NCBI RefSeq assembly: GCF_004364175.1
Contig: NZ_SNZW01000017.1
Span: 1-64,000 of the forward strand
Source of the DNA: Maribacter caenipelagi
Lineage (GTDB): Bacteria; Bacteroidota; Bacteroidia; Flavobacteriales; Flavobacteriaceae
Reading direction: 5' to 3'
Length of the DNA: 64,000 bases
Each line of letters begins with the position of its first letter. The stretch's first letter is position 1. This document shows positions 1 through 7,578 of the stretch, in pieces. The notes below the pieces were generated by a model that worked only from the letters and a program-made list of their open reading frames with translations, ran no database searches and was not told where the DNA came from. Position numbers and translations under genes: made by a program.

Positions 1-87
1 GGAAATCCTTGCAATTAACTATCTTCGGTACGGGCGGACATTTTCCGTTGGAAAAGTCCGCAACTAATCATACACATGACCGTTAGC
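1..87 (+). repeat. Right end of a cassette-boundary (attC-like) site
   Basis: This is the right-hand end of an intergenic site whose left part lies before the window. It holds a strong hairpin at 35-60 (CGGAC, A, TTTTCC, loop GTT, GGAAAA, GTCCG) and ends in CCGTTAGC at 80-87. The two complete sites at 848-1047 and 1848-2045 have the same order: a variable hairpin, then 25-45 bases, then CCGTT. It implies at least one more cassette upstream. Seen: hairpin and conserved end. Inferred: recombination role. Confidence 0.5.
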
Positions 88-91
88 AAAC
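82..91 (+). repeat. Left arm of 10-bp inverted repeat bracketing cassette 1
   Basis: GTTAGCAAAC at 82-91 is the exact reverse complement of GTTTGCTAAC at 848-857. The arms lie just outside the coding region of cassette gene 1. This is the relation expected of the R' and R'' cores of one integron cassette after linearisation. The cores keep GTT/AAC but do not fully match the classical GTTRRRY consensus. Confidence 0.6.
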
Positions 92-96
92 ATATA

Positions 97-843
97 ATGG
101 GAACCTGTAAATTATGTAAACAAGAGAGGGAACTCATAAAAAAATCTCATATTCTGTCCGACTTCCTACATTCTGATTTGTACGATGAAAATCACAAACT
201 GAGACAAATGGATGTTATTGCATTGTCTAATGGAATCAATAGGGAATCTAGACCATCTTCAGGAAGTTATGAAGGCGGAATTTTATGCAATATTTGCGAT
301 AACGAAACGATTGGAAAATTCGAAACTTATATTTCTAACGTAATAAAAGAAAACCTTGCTGAAAAAGAAAAAATCATTTGTAAAAGAGTAACTAACGTTC
401 ACGGGCTAAAGTTTATTGAGATAAGTAATTTGAATTACACTAAAACAAAGCTTTTTCTACTATCTCTGCTATGGCGTGCTGGAATTTCAACTCGTGAGGA
501 GTATAAAGAAGTAGACCTTGGGATGTATAGTGAAATAATCCGAAAACAGATATTTGAAAATAAAACTTCGGAAGACAATAACATTCAAATAACGATTTAC
601 AAATTTGAAGATGGCTCAAATTACTCATCATTCATTGGGCAACCAAGAAGACACAAATTTGGTCACTCAACAGCTTATTCAATCGTTATTATTGGCTATC
701 TTATTGTTTATCATCTTCGAGAAAATGACATTTCAAAGAAAGCCTTTAATAATCGACTTAAAGAAAATGATAGTGTGGCAATAATAGAAGTGCCAAAAAA
801 TAAAGTAGAAAAATTTGTAATGACATATACAGGAATGATATAA
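97..843 (+). CDS. HNH/zinc-ribbon-like hypothetical protein, cassette gene 1
   Basis: A 248-residue soluble protein with no signal peptide. Two CxxC pairs (C4/C7 and C64/C67) and a SHIL motif near residue 18 between them resemble the zinc-knuckle framework of HNH-type proteins (first CxxC, a SHI/L segment, second CxxC followed by D). I cannot see a complete HNH catalytic triad, so nuclease activity is not claimed. I chose the ATG at 97. An upstream in-frame ATG at 76 lies before the GTTAGC core of the boundary site, so it would belong to the neighbouring cassette junction. No Shine-Dalgarno is visible. The gene fills its cassette alone: an exact 10-bp inverted repeat (82-91 and 848-857) brackets it, with the right arm 4 bases after the stop codon. 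The function is unknown; defence or DNA-related roles are guesses from fold resemblance only. Confidence 0.6.
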   Translation: MGTCKLCKQERELIKKSHILSDFLHSDLYDENHKLRQMDVIALSNGINRESRPSSGSYEGGILCNICDNETIGKFETYISNVIKENLAEKEKIICKRVTNVHGLKFIEISNLNYTKTKLFLLSLLWRAGISTREEYKEVDLGMYSEIIRKQIFENKTSEDNNIQITIYKFEDGSNYSSFIGQPRRHKFGHSTAYSIVIIGYLIVYHLRENDISKKAFNNRLKENDSVAIIEVPKNKVEKFVMTYTGMI

Positions 844-847
844 ATAC

Positions 848-1047
848 GTTTGCTAACAAAACCTAAACGTAATGCGGACTTTAGGGCAAAATCGAAAGGT
901 CTGTGTATATTTATGAAGTCGCTAAATCTTATGGATTTAGCTTTGGAACAAAAAAAGAAAAAGCAAAACAATAAGCTATAGCTTCGTGCGCAGACGGAAA
1001 CGAAAAGTTTCCTTAACACTGCACTACGCTTAGCTAAACCGTTGTAG
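848..1047 (+). repeat. Intergenic cassette-boundary site 1 (attC-like, ~200 bp)
   Basis: This ~200-bp spacer aligns along its length with the one at 1848-2045. It starts with the right arm of the cassette 1 inverted repeat (848-857), followed by AAAACCTAAACG. It has an 8-bp hairpin GCTAAATC/GATTTAGC (921-928/934-941), an A-rich stretch, a second hairpin GGAAAC/GTTTCC (996-1001/1007-1012), and ends with CCGTTGTAG (1039-1047). No plausible gene lies inside; the minus-strand ORF across it is a shadow. The length exceeds typical attC sites (about 60-140 bp), so the integron comparison is structural, not a family assignment. Confidence 0.6.
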
Positions 1048-1054
1048 TTTATTT

Positions 1055-1843
1055 ATGAAAAACCTTATTTTAATTCTATACTTTTTACTACCAATGTGCA
1101 ATTTTGCGCAAAAAATTGTGGATGTAAAAATTAAAAAAACTGGCGAAATATTCGAGACGTATAAAAAAGATAAAAGCTTTAGGGACGGGATTTACACGAA
1201 GTTTTATATATATCCAAAATGGAAAAAAAAGGAGATAACAGGATATTATTCTGAAAATAAAAAAGATAGTATCTGGTCATACTTCGATTGGCAGGGGAAT
1301 CTATATAAAAAGGGTAGGTATGAAAATGGGCTGAAAAATGGGCTTTGGACATTTCATACGTTCAATGAAAAACATCCTAGTAGTAAAGGCATCTATTTTA
1401 ACGATTTAAAGACTGGTATTTGGGAGTATTTTAATGAAAATGGTGTTTTAATTCATAAATTTAATCATTCGGACAACCAACTTTTATACTATACGGAGAA
1501 ACAGGATTGCTTCGAAGAACAAGCTAATGATTTGATAGAATTGACAGATTTCAAAGGACTCGTCTTGGGTGGAGAAAAGAGTTTTCATAGTTATATAGGT
1601 CGAGAATTTCGATATCCAAAAGACGCTCAGTGGAATGGGGTGTCTGGAAGGGTGTTTGTCAATTTCTTTGTCGATGAAAATTTTAAAAAATCAGATTACA
1701 GTATTACAAATAATCCAGGTTATGGCATTGGGAAAGAGGCGAAAAGATTAATTGAAGAAGGTCCTGTATTTATTCCTCCGAAAAAAGATGGTAGTTACTC
1801 TAAAGTAAAACTATCCATTCCCATAAACTTTACGCTCAATTAA
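1055..1843 (+). CDS. Secreted MORN-repeat protein with TonB C-terminal-like domain, cassette gene 2
   Basis: A 262-residue protein with an N-terminal signal peptide (residues 1-19, ending NFAQ). Residues ~43-138 hold MORN-like repeats (YENGLKNGLW and GIYFNDLKTGIWEYF types). Residues ~180-262 resemble the C-terminal domain of TonB energy transducers: YPKDAQWNGVSGRVFVNFFV, then a proline-rich FIPPKKDG and a final beta strand. There is no transmembrane anchor or proline-rich periplasmic linker beyond the signal peptide, so it is probably an exported protein, not a working TonB. It is the only gene of its cassette; arms of an exact 10-bp inverted repeat sit at 1041-1050 and 1848-1857. Lipoprotein processing is unlikely because the signal peptide ends in AQ rather than a lipobox. 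The function is unknown. Confidence 0.65.
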   Translation: MKNLILILYFLLPMCNFAQKIVDVKIKKTGEIFETYKKDKSFRDGIYTKFYIYPKWKKKEITGYYSENKKDSIWSYFDWQGNLYKKGRYENGLKNGLWTFHTFNEKHPSSKGIYFNDLKTGIWEYFNENGVLIHKFNHSDNQLLYYTEKQDCFEEQANDLIELTDFKGLVLGGEKSFHSYIGREFRYPKDAQWNGVSGRVFVNFFVDENFKKSDYSITNNPGYGIGKEAKRLIEEGPVFIPPKKDGSYSKVKLSIPINFTLN

Positions 1844-1847
1844 AAAC

Positions 1848-2045
1848 AAACTACAACAACACCTATAAACAATACGGGCTTCGAGTATAAACTAATGGTT
1901 TGCGTATTTTTATGAGGTCGCGAAATCTTTGGGATTTCGCTTTAGACAGAAAAAAGAAAAAACAAAACCAAAAGATTTTGCTATGTACGTGGCGGAAAGC
2001 AAACGCTAGTTTGCTCCCGTACTGTTCATATCTCAACCGTTGTGC
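1848..2045 (+). repeat. Intergenic cassette-boundary site 2 (attC-like, ~200 bp)
   Basis: The second full copy of the boundary site. It begins with AAACTACAAC (1848-1857), the reverse complement of GTTGTAGTTT at 1041-1050. Hairpin GCGAAATC/GATTTCGC occupies 1920-1927/1933-1940, and hairpin AGCAAAC/GTTTGCT 1998-2004/2009-2015 with outer GTACG/CGTAC arms. It ends with CCGTTGTGC. Compared with site 1, the first hairpin differs by paired substitutions (GCT..AGC versus GCG..CGC) that keep the stem. No gene is seen inside. Confidence 0.6.
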
Positions 2046-2067
2046 TTAAAGTAAAAAATAGAAAATA

Positions 2068-2634
2068 ATGAAATTAAGAGATAATAATCCTGCTCTAATA
2101 TTAGTCGATGTACAAAAAGCATTTATGGACGAAGAATATTGGGGAGGAAATAGAAACAATAAAAATGCTGAGATTGTTTGTGGTAAAATTTTGGATAAAT
2201 GGAGAGAATTAGATTTACCAATATTTCATATTAGACACAGCTCAACGAATCTAAAATCCAAATTAAACCCATCTAACAAGGGATTTGAATTCAATGAAAA
2301 TGTAACACCCTTGGAAAAAGAGCCAATTATTACAAAAGAAGTTAATAGTGCATTTATTGGAACTGACTTAAAAGAGCAACTGGACAAATTAAGCATTGAC
2401 ACTCTTGTTATCGTGGGAATAACAACAAATCATTGTGTGTCAACAACAACACGAATGGCTGGTAATTTCGGATACGAAACCTATCTAATTTCTGATGCGA
2501 CCGCTACATTTGACAGAATTGGGATTGACGGAGAAAAATATGATTCGGAAACAATACATTTAACAACCCTTGCTAATTTGAATGATGAATTTGCAACTGT
2601 TTGGAATTTTAAAAAATTAATGTCCGAGATATAA
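2068..2634 (+). CDS. Isochorismatase-family cysteine hydrolase, cassette gene 3
   Basis: A 188-residue cytoplasmic protein of the isochorismatase-like hydrolase superfamily (nicotinamidase, N-carbamoylsarcosine amidase and relatives). The catalytic triad is visible: Asp14 in LVDVQKAF, Lys90 in TKEVNSAF, and the nucleophile Cys123 in GITTNHCVSTTTRMAG, preceded by the cis-peptide-type VGITT strand. The substrate cannot be told from sequence; nicotinamidase metal ligands are not obvious. The gene follows boundary site 2 by 22 bp, so it occupies the third cassette position, but no matching right-hand inverted arm is found after it. The short membrane-protein gene begins 4 bp after its stop and is probably cotranscribed. 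Confidence 0.85.
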   Translation: MKLRDNNPALILVDVQKAFMDEEYWGGNRNNKNAEIVCGKILDKWRELDLPIFHIRHSSTNLKSKLNPSNKGFEFNENVTPLEKEPIITKEVNSAFIGTDLKEQLDKLSIDTLVIVGITTNHCVSTTTRMAGNFGYETYLISDATATFDRIGIDGEKYDSETIHLTTLANLNDEFATVWNFKKLMSEI

Positions 2635-2638
2635 CAAA

Positions 2639-2932
2639 ATGAAAAAACCAAATACAGCAGTATACATCGCTTTAGCAATTGTTATAATCGGTCTGATATT
2701 TCAAGTTATGGAAATGGGAGTTTTTGGTAAAGATCCCATACCTGAAATAACAAAATACAATCAACTGTTTTTTTGGACCGGAATCGCCGTTTGGGCTCTT
2801 GGTTATATTAAGCAAGAAGATAAAAAAAGAAGGATAGCGAAAATGACCTGTGAACTAAACAACAATCTAAATGGCCTGCTTGTTATGAACTACCACTTTA
2901 AAACAAACGAACCTTTCGCTATCCTCTTCTAA
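2639..2932 (+). CDS. Small two-helix membrane protein with an odd C-terminal tail
   Basis: A 97-residue protein with two predicted transmembrane helices (residues ~7-25 and ~43-60), then a basic KKRRIAK segment. It starts 4 bp after the hydrolase gene. The last ~30 residues are unlike the rest and are encoded within an inverted-repeat element (2831-2842 and 2914-2925), so the natural C-terminus may have ended near residue 65 before an insertion or rearrangement. I do not recognise a family. It could also be a truncated remnant. Coding is supported by tight coupling to the upstream gene and by the hydrophobic pattern. Confidence 0.45.
   Translation: MKKPNTAVYIALAIVIIGLIFQVMEMGVFGKDPIPEITKYNQLFFWTGIAVWALGYIKQEDKKRRIAKMTCELNNNLNGLLVMNYHFKTNEPFAILF
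2831..2925. repeat. 12-bp inverted repeat with ~70-bp loop
   Basis: AGGATAGCGAAA (2831-2842) and its exact complement TTTCGCTATCCT (2914-2925) enclose about 71 bp. A-rich stretches flank both arms on the outside. The element overlaps the 3' end of the small membrane-protein gene and lies where the cassette-like region gives way to ordinary genes. It may be a small insertion (MITE-like), a degenerate boundary site or a large hairpin terminator. No target duplication was identified. Confidence 0.5.
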
Positions 2933-2946
2933 AAAAATATTCTCGC

Positions 2947-3363
2947 TTATTTAAATAAACGAATAGAAGATTCTTTCAAATTTAATTTTGCCGGTTGTGG
3001 AAACTCAGCGTGAATTATCAATACATTTTCATGATGCTGTTCTAGCTCGCTCAACACTTTTCTGTTCAACAATAAAATGGTTGAATGACCGTAATGATCT
3101 AGTTTATCTAGAATAGTTTTTCCGTTGAACTCACATACCCAATGGGTCTCAGACATATTCTCTTCATAAAATAATTCTAAAGTTGGTACTTGATAATATT
3201 CGTGCTCACCAATACCTTCTAAATCAAAAACCAAACGAAGCAATCCGCCCTCTAAAGAGGCTCCTTCACTAGAAATTCCTAATTCTTCAAACGATAATTT
3301 ACCCGAAGTTGGTTCATTAAATTTTACTTTTATCTCTCCTTGATTTATCTCTACATTGCTCAT
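2947..3363 (-). CDS. Conserved hypothetical protein
   Basis: A 138-residue soluble protein with no signal peptide or membrane segment. It is acidic in the N-terminal half, with a beta-rich pattern (LRLVFDLEGIG, YYQVPTLELFYEE), and ends in strands such as NVLIIHAEFPQPAKL. I recognise no domain or catalytic motif. It is followed downstream by the cassette-like region on the other strand, so it marks the start of the ordinary chromosomal gene order. The ATG at 3363 has no clear ribosome-binding site, which is normal in this phylum. Confidence 0.6.
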   Translation of the reverse strand: MSNVEINQGEIKVKFNEPTSGKLSFEELGISSEGASLEGGLLRLVFDLEGIGEHEYYQVPTLELFYEENMSETHWVCEFNGKTILDKLDHYGHSTILLLNRKVLSELEQHHENVLIIHAEFPQPAKLNLKESSIRLFK

Positions 3364-3441
3364 TTACTATTGTTTTAATGATACCATCAAAGCTAGAGAA
3401 CAACGACAATGTATTCTATGACATTTATCAGGGTTGAGAAA

Positions 3442-4113
3442 TCAATTCATCATATATAATGTAGTTACAATAATACCGTGGGCATCAACGATTTTCAGTA
3501 GTTCTCGCTTTTCAACAATTTCCAAGTTAAATGGAGGCTCAAGAAGTTTGATGCCACTATTCTTTTTTAAACGCGTTCCCTGACCAGAGATAATATCTAA
3601 ATTGGGGTTAAAATCTTTATTGGGAAGATGTTCTGTGACAATCACGTACTTATAACCAGATAACTTACGTGCAACTTGCTTTACCTCATCATTAGAGATA
3701 TGCTGTAATACTTGACGAAGAATTGCGCAATCTGCAACAGGCAACATGTCTTTGGCGATATCTACACATAGAAATTCTAAATTCCGTGCTTTATACTTTT
3801 CCTTGTTACGTTCAATAAGTTCTGGGACAATATCTACCGCTACAATTTTTTTGGTGTAAACCACTAGTTCTTTACCAACATTGAAATCTCCGCACCCTAG
3901 ATCACACACTGAAATCGGGTTTTTAAATGAAGTTAAAAATGCAATTAATGTCTCGATATAAGGTTTTAAAATTTCTGGTTTATGTGAACCTTCACCAGAG
4001 TAAAAATCTGAAGTACCACTACCCCACAGGTTATTTTCATAGACCTGCTGCATGGCATTCTTTGTGGGCCATGGTTGTTTATTCCGTTTCGATTTATTTT
4101 CTTCCTTATCCAC
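3442..4113 (-). CDS. Class I SAM-dependent methyltransferase
   Basis: A Rossmann-fold methyltransferase: motif I VCDLGCGDFNVG binds S-adenosylmethionine, followed by VAVDIVPELIERN (motif II acidic residue), FLCVDIAKDMLPVADCAILRQVLQHIS (motifs III-IV) and a C-terminal FNLEIVEKRELLKI strand. The substrate is unknown. The longest frame begins with ATG at 4167, but its first 14 codons run through a strong intrinsic terminator of the upstream gene (4126-4164). A GTG at 4113 lies 4 bases after AGGAG and keeps the PWPTKNAMQQVYENNLWG segment, so I favour that start (about 223 residues). An ATG at 4053 is the other option but would remove that segment. It is monocistronic. Confidence 0.8.
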   Translation of the reverse strand: MDKEENKSKRNKQPWPTKNAMQQVYENNLWGSGTSDFYSGEGSHKPEILKPYIETLIAFLTSFKNPISVCDLGCGDFNVGKELVVYTKKIVAVDIVPELIERNKEKYKARNLEFLCVDIAKDMLPVADCAILRQVLQHISNDEVKQVARKLSGYKYVIVTEHLPNKDFNPNLDIISGQGTRLKKNSGIKLLEPPFNLEIVEKRELLKIVDAHGIIVTTLYMMN

Positions 4114-4125
4114 CGGACTCCTATT

Positions 4126-4164
4126 TAAAAAAAACACGTCATAAATTTTTTGTTTATGACGTGT
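4126..4164 (-). terminator. Intrinsic terminator of the DUF885 gene
   Basis: A perfect 12-bp stem (ACACGTCATAAA at 4134-4145 with TTTATGACGTGT at 4153-4164, 7-base loop) is followed on the minus strand by eight U residues (4133-4126). It lies 30 bases beyond the stop codon of the minus-strand DUF885 gene, in the right position and direction to end it. It overlaps the longest possible reading frame of the methyltransferase gene. Confidence 0.85.
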
Positions 4165-4193
4165 CAATTTACTTTAAAATAGATGAATTCTTG

Positions 4194-5996
4194 TTATTTC
4201 TGGGTTGCTATCCAAGCTTTAACCCTACGCTCTAATAAATCTAAAGGTAAAGCACCGCCGCCAAGTATAGTATCATGAAAGCCTTTAATATCAAATTTAT
4301 CACCTAATTCGATCTCGGCCATTTTACGCAATTCTTGAATTTTAAGCATTCCTATTTTGTATGATGTTGCTTGCCCAGGCATTACCATATAACGCTGAAC
4401 CTCTGCTACAATAGCACCTTGAGAGATGGAAGAATTATCGGTGAAATATTTAATTGCATCGGCTTCTGTCCATCCCTTGGCATGTAAACCTGTATCGACT
4501 ACCAAACGAATGGCTCTCCAGATTTCATTTACCAAACGACCAAAATCATAATACGGATTCTGGTATCCGCCCATTTCTTTTGCCAATGCTTCTGAGTATA
4601 AACCCCAACCTTCGCTATACACACTAAAACCTGCTTGGGTTCTAAATTTTGGTACCGCCTCTAACTCTTGTGCAATAGAAATTTGCATATGGTGACCAGG
4701 GTTACCTTCATGATAGGCAACACCCTCCATCGTAGTTTTTGGCATCGCATTCATATCAGATAAATGCACGTAATAGGTACCTTTTCTAGAACCGTCGGGC
4801 GTACCCGCAGAATAGTGCTGTGGCGCACCATCTTGCTCACGAAATGCCTCTACCCTTTTTACCTGTAGCTTTGCTTTTGGCAAAATACCAAAGTAGTCTG
4901 GCAACTTCTTTGTCAGATCATCTAAGTACTTTGTCGACTCATCTAAATACCCCTGTCTACCTTCGTCTGTATTTGGAAAGAAGAATTGTGGGTCTGTATT
5001 TACAAATTTGAAAAAGGCATTTAAATCGCCATCAAAGCCAACCTTTTCTTTAATAGCCATCATTTCACCTTTGATTCTAGCAACCTCTTGGAGTCCGACT
5101 TCATGAATCTCATCGGCTGTCATTCCGGTTGTCGTAAAAACCTTTAAGCGATAATTATAAAAATCTTTTCCGTTCTCATGACGGCTAACGCCGGTCGGTG
5201 TTTCTTCGGCATTATCTATTTCAGTTTCTAACCATACCAATAGATTTTCATACGATGGTTTAAAATAATCATTTAACGCTTTTTCTGATTGCTCTTTCAA
5301 CAAAGAAGCTTGTTCTACCGTTATATTTTCTGATGCAACAAGCGCATCGATTTTACCAGTCATATCATTTAATAATGGTGTACCATCTTTTAATGACTTT
5401 GTTTGAGCGATAACCGTAGTAAATGCAAATTTTGGTGGAAGATTACCCGCTGTAGCTTGTTCTTTTGCTCTAACCACCAACTGATCAATACCTCTAGATA
5501 CTTCTTTAACCCTAGAGATATAAGCGTTCATATCTGACAGACTATCAACCTTATGAAAATTGATCAAATAACTTGGCAAACGCGTATGCATACCTCGCAT
5601 TTGGTCAAAAACGTAATCTAAATTATCAAATGCGGCACCTTCTTTTAATGTCTCGTATTGGTATACCCATAAATCGTAAGACGTTTTATCGGCATCATTT
5701 AGCTTATCGTAATCGAATTTCTCTTTTAGTTCGTTGGTTGTTTCTGTATACCACGCCAACTCTTTTTCTTCAGCCGCCTTACTTAAATCGTCAATTTTAT
5801 CATATTGGTCTTTTCTACCTTGAGCGGTCAACCCTAACGGACTCATCTGTAATTGCTCTTCGTATTTATCGTCGAACCATTGGTTCAACGCTACCGTTTG
5901 ATCTATCTCAACCTTTGGTTCTTCTTTACAAGAAGAGAGTAGCAGAAAAGCAATGGAAAAGCTTGTCGCAATGCTCGTAGAAATAATTTTTTTCAT
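4194..5996 (-). CDS. DUF885-family lipoprotein (putative zinc peptidase)
   Basis: A 600-residue protein of the DUF885 family. A lipoprotein signal ends at LLLSSC (Cys23), so it is probably attached to a membrane facing the periplasm. Near residues 424-436 is HEGNPGHHMQ, the HExxPGHH-type signature of DUF885 proteins, which are regarded as distant M32-like metallopeptidases. Further downstream is YSEGWGLYSEALAKEMG, which supplies the third acidic ligand in this family, and a late VQRYMVMPGQATSYKIG segment typical of the family. Length is normal. It is transcribed alone with its own intrinsic terminator. The substrate is unknown. Confidence 0.85.
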   Translation of the reverse strand: MKKIISTSIATSFSIAFLLLSSCKEEPKVEIDQTVALNQWFDDKYEEQLQMSPLGLTAQGRKDQYDKIDDLSKAAEEKELAWYTETTNELKEKFDYDKLNDADKTSYDLWVYQYETLKEGAAFDNLDYVFDQMRGMHTRLPSYLINFHKVDSLSDMNAYISRVKEVSRGIDQLVVRAKEQATAGNLPPKFAFTTVIAQTKSLKDGTPLLNDMTGKIDALVASENITVEQASLLKEQSEKALNDYFKPSYENLLVWLETEIDNAEETPTGVSRHENGKDFYNYRLKVFTTTGMTADEIHEVGLQEVARIKGEMMAIKEKVGFDGDLNAFFKFVNTDPQFFFPNTDEGRQGYLDESTKYLDDLTKKLPDYFGILPKAKLQVKRVEAFREQDGAPQHYSAGTPDGSRKGTYYVHLSDMNAMPKTTMEGVAYHEGNPGHHMQISIAQELEAVPKFRTQAGFSVYSEGWGLYSEALAKEMGGYQNPYYDFGRLVNEIWRAIRLVVDTGLHAKGWTEADAIKYFTDNSSISQGAIVAEVQRYMVMPGQATSYKIGMLKIQELRKMAEIELGDKFDIKGFHDTILGGGALPLDLLERRVKAWIATQK

Positions 5997-6225
5997 GATA
6001 ATTGATTTTGGATTTAATTTGTTATAATTCTACTGACTTATTTAGTAAAGAACAGCTGTCGGGGAAGAATTAAAGATAATGATTTTACCGAAATGAATTC
6101 TGCTAATAAGGTTTCCATTTTATAATCAAAATCTCTCATATGGAATATCAAGCTCGTAGGTATTAAAGCTTATAGACCATACCAAAAAAATCAATTTATC
6201 GATATAAATTATCGGGTCATTCTTG

Positions 6226-6576
6226 TTAATTCTTGTAGAAAATATAAATCCATATAGACCTAGATAGCCTAAAGTTTAAGGTGCTCAACAAAATTGCGCT
6301 TGAAGCTATTATAACGTACACCCTAACAGGTGATAAATCAACAAAGTACCAGAAGAGTATTAAGCATATAATCATTTGCGCTACAGCCAAAGCATAACTC
6401 ACGAACATAGCGCCAAAAAAGAAACCTGTCTCTTTTTCGAACTTGAAATTGCATTCGGGACACCTCGCGTTCATCTTAGGCATTTTAAACAAGAAAATAT
6501 TTCCGCCCTCACTAAAAACGTCTCCTTTTCTGCAATTAGGACATTTACATTTTAATACATCTACAACAATGCTCAT
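6226..6576 (-). CDS. DUF983 family protein
   Basis: A 116-residue protein with an N-terminal zinc-ribbon-like part (C10, C12, C15 and C39, C42; pattern CPNCRKGDVF and CPECNFKFEKETGFFFGAMF) followed by two transmembrane helices (about residues 53-76 and 82-100). The motif GFFFGAMFVSYALAVA is typical of DUF983. Many bacteria encode this family; its role is not established. It is divergent from the AraC regulator gene, with 91 bp between starts. Confidence 0.85.
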   Translation of the reverse strand: MSIVVDVLKCKCPNCRKGDVFSEGGNIFLFKMPKMNARCPECNFKFEKETGFFFGAMFVSYALAVAQMIICLILFWYFVDLSPVRVYVIIASSAILLSTLNFRLSRSIWIYIFYKN

Positions 6577-6667
6577 AACTACTATTATAATACTGCAAAA
6601 TTAAGACACAAAGTATCTATTTCGGTTATATTATTAGCCCCATTATTTGTACTTTTAAGACATTTAT

Positions 6668-7543
6668 ATGAAAATACCTGCTTTAAATATTCAACAATTC
6701 TTAGACAAAAAGCCTTTAGATAGCTTGTACGTAAACTCTTTTGCCACTCATATTGTACTTAACCAAAATTTAATCAATAGACCACACAGCCATAATTTCT
6801 ACTTATGCGTTCTATTTACCAAAGGCAGCGGTACGCATGAAATTGATTTTAACAGCTACACCATTAAACCTGGTATGGTTTTTTTCTTAAAACCAGGTCA
6901 AACACATTTTTGGAAGTTCGATACACAACCAGAAGGATACATCTTTTTTCATTCACAAGAATTTTATGAGCTAAAGTATTTAGACCACACCTTGAGTTCT
7001 TTTCCGTTTTATTACTCGAATCAAAATCCGCCATTTCTTGAACTATCCGCAGAAAAACTACTTGATATCTCAATCCACTTTTCCGAGCTTTTTAAAGAAT
7101 ATCAAGAAAATAATCTTCTTCGAGAAGCTAAAATCATCAATCTCATCAATTACATTTATATTGAACTGACCCGTGTCTATACCGCTGATGTCGCCATAGA
7201 AAAATTAGGATCTACTAGTTATTCTCAAATACTAGAGCAACTAGAAACGTTAATCAACATCCATTTCTACAGCAAAAAACTTCCGAAATTTTACGCATCA
7301 AAACTAAATATCACTACAAAACACTTGAACAGAGTGGTACAAAAAACTATTAATAAAACCACTAGCCAATTAATATCTGAACGCATATTACTTGAGGCAA
7401 AAAGATTAATTGTACATTCTACAGACAATTTAGCCGGTATTTCAAATACGCTTGAGTTTTCTGATTATGCCTACTTTTCAAAATTCTTTAAATCTAAAAT
7501 AGGAATGACGCCAATGGAATTTAGAAAAATGTATTTTCACTAA
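6668..7543 (+). CDS. AraC-family transcriptional regulator
   Basis: A 291-residue regulator. The N-terminal half (residues ~25-110) has a cupin-like sensing pattern (RPHSHNFYLCVLFTKGSGTHEID, then IKPGMVFFLKPGQTHFW). The C-terminal ~100 residues are the double helix-turn-helix AraC domain (FYASKLNITTKHLNRVV in the first HTH; GISNTLEFSDYAYFSKFFKSKIGMTPMEFR, the family signature). The ligand and targets are unknown. The gene is divergent from DUF983 and is followed at 35 bp by a small secreted-type protein, an NTF2-like protein and an arginase-family enzyme, which it might regulate. Confidence 0.9.
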   Translation: MKIPALNIQQFLDKKPLDSLYVNSFATHIVLNQNLINRPHSHNFYLCVLFTKGSGTHEIDFNSYTIKPGMVFFLKPGQTHFWKFDTQPEGYIFFHSQEFYELKYLDHTLSSFPFYYSNQNPPFLELSAEKLLDISIHFSELFKEYQENNLLREAKIINLINYIYIELTRVYTADVAIEKLGSTSYSQILEQLETLINIHFYSKKLPKFYASKLNITTKHLNRVVQKTINKTTSQLISERILLEAKRLIVHSTDNLAGISNTLEFSDYAYFSKFFKSKIGMTPMEFRKMYFH

Positions 7544-7578
7544 ATCAATTTGGCATTATTTAAAACCAAGAATTATAT

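Noticed and set aside
76-96. ATG at 76 as the start of cassette gene 1
   Set aside because: It lies before the GTTAGC core of the boundary site and would read through the predicted recombination junction; ATG 97 follows the core.
711-1019. 102-residue minus-strand ORF across the boundary site
   Set aside because: It spans the end of cassette gene 1 and the structured spacer, and looks like a shadow with no recognisable domain.
3927-4235. 102-residue plus-strand ORF over the methyltransferase start and terminator
   Set aside because: Antisense to two supported features and without domain resemblance.
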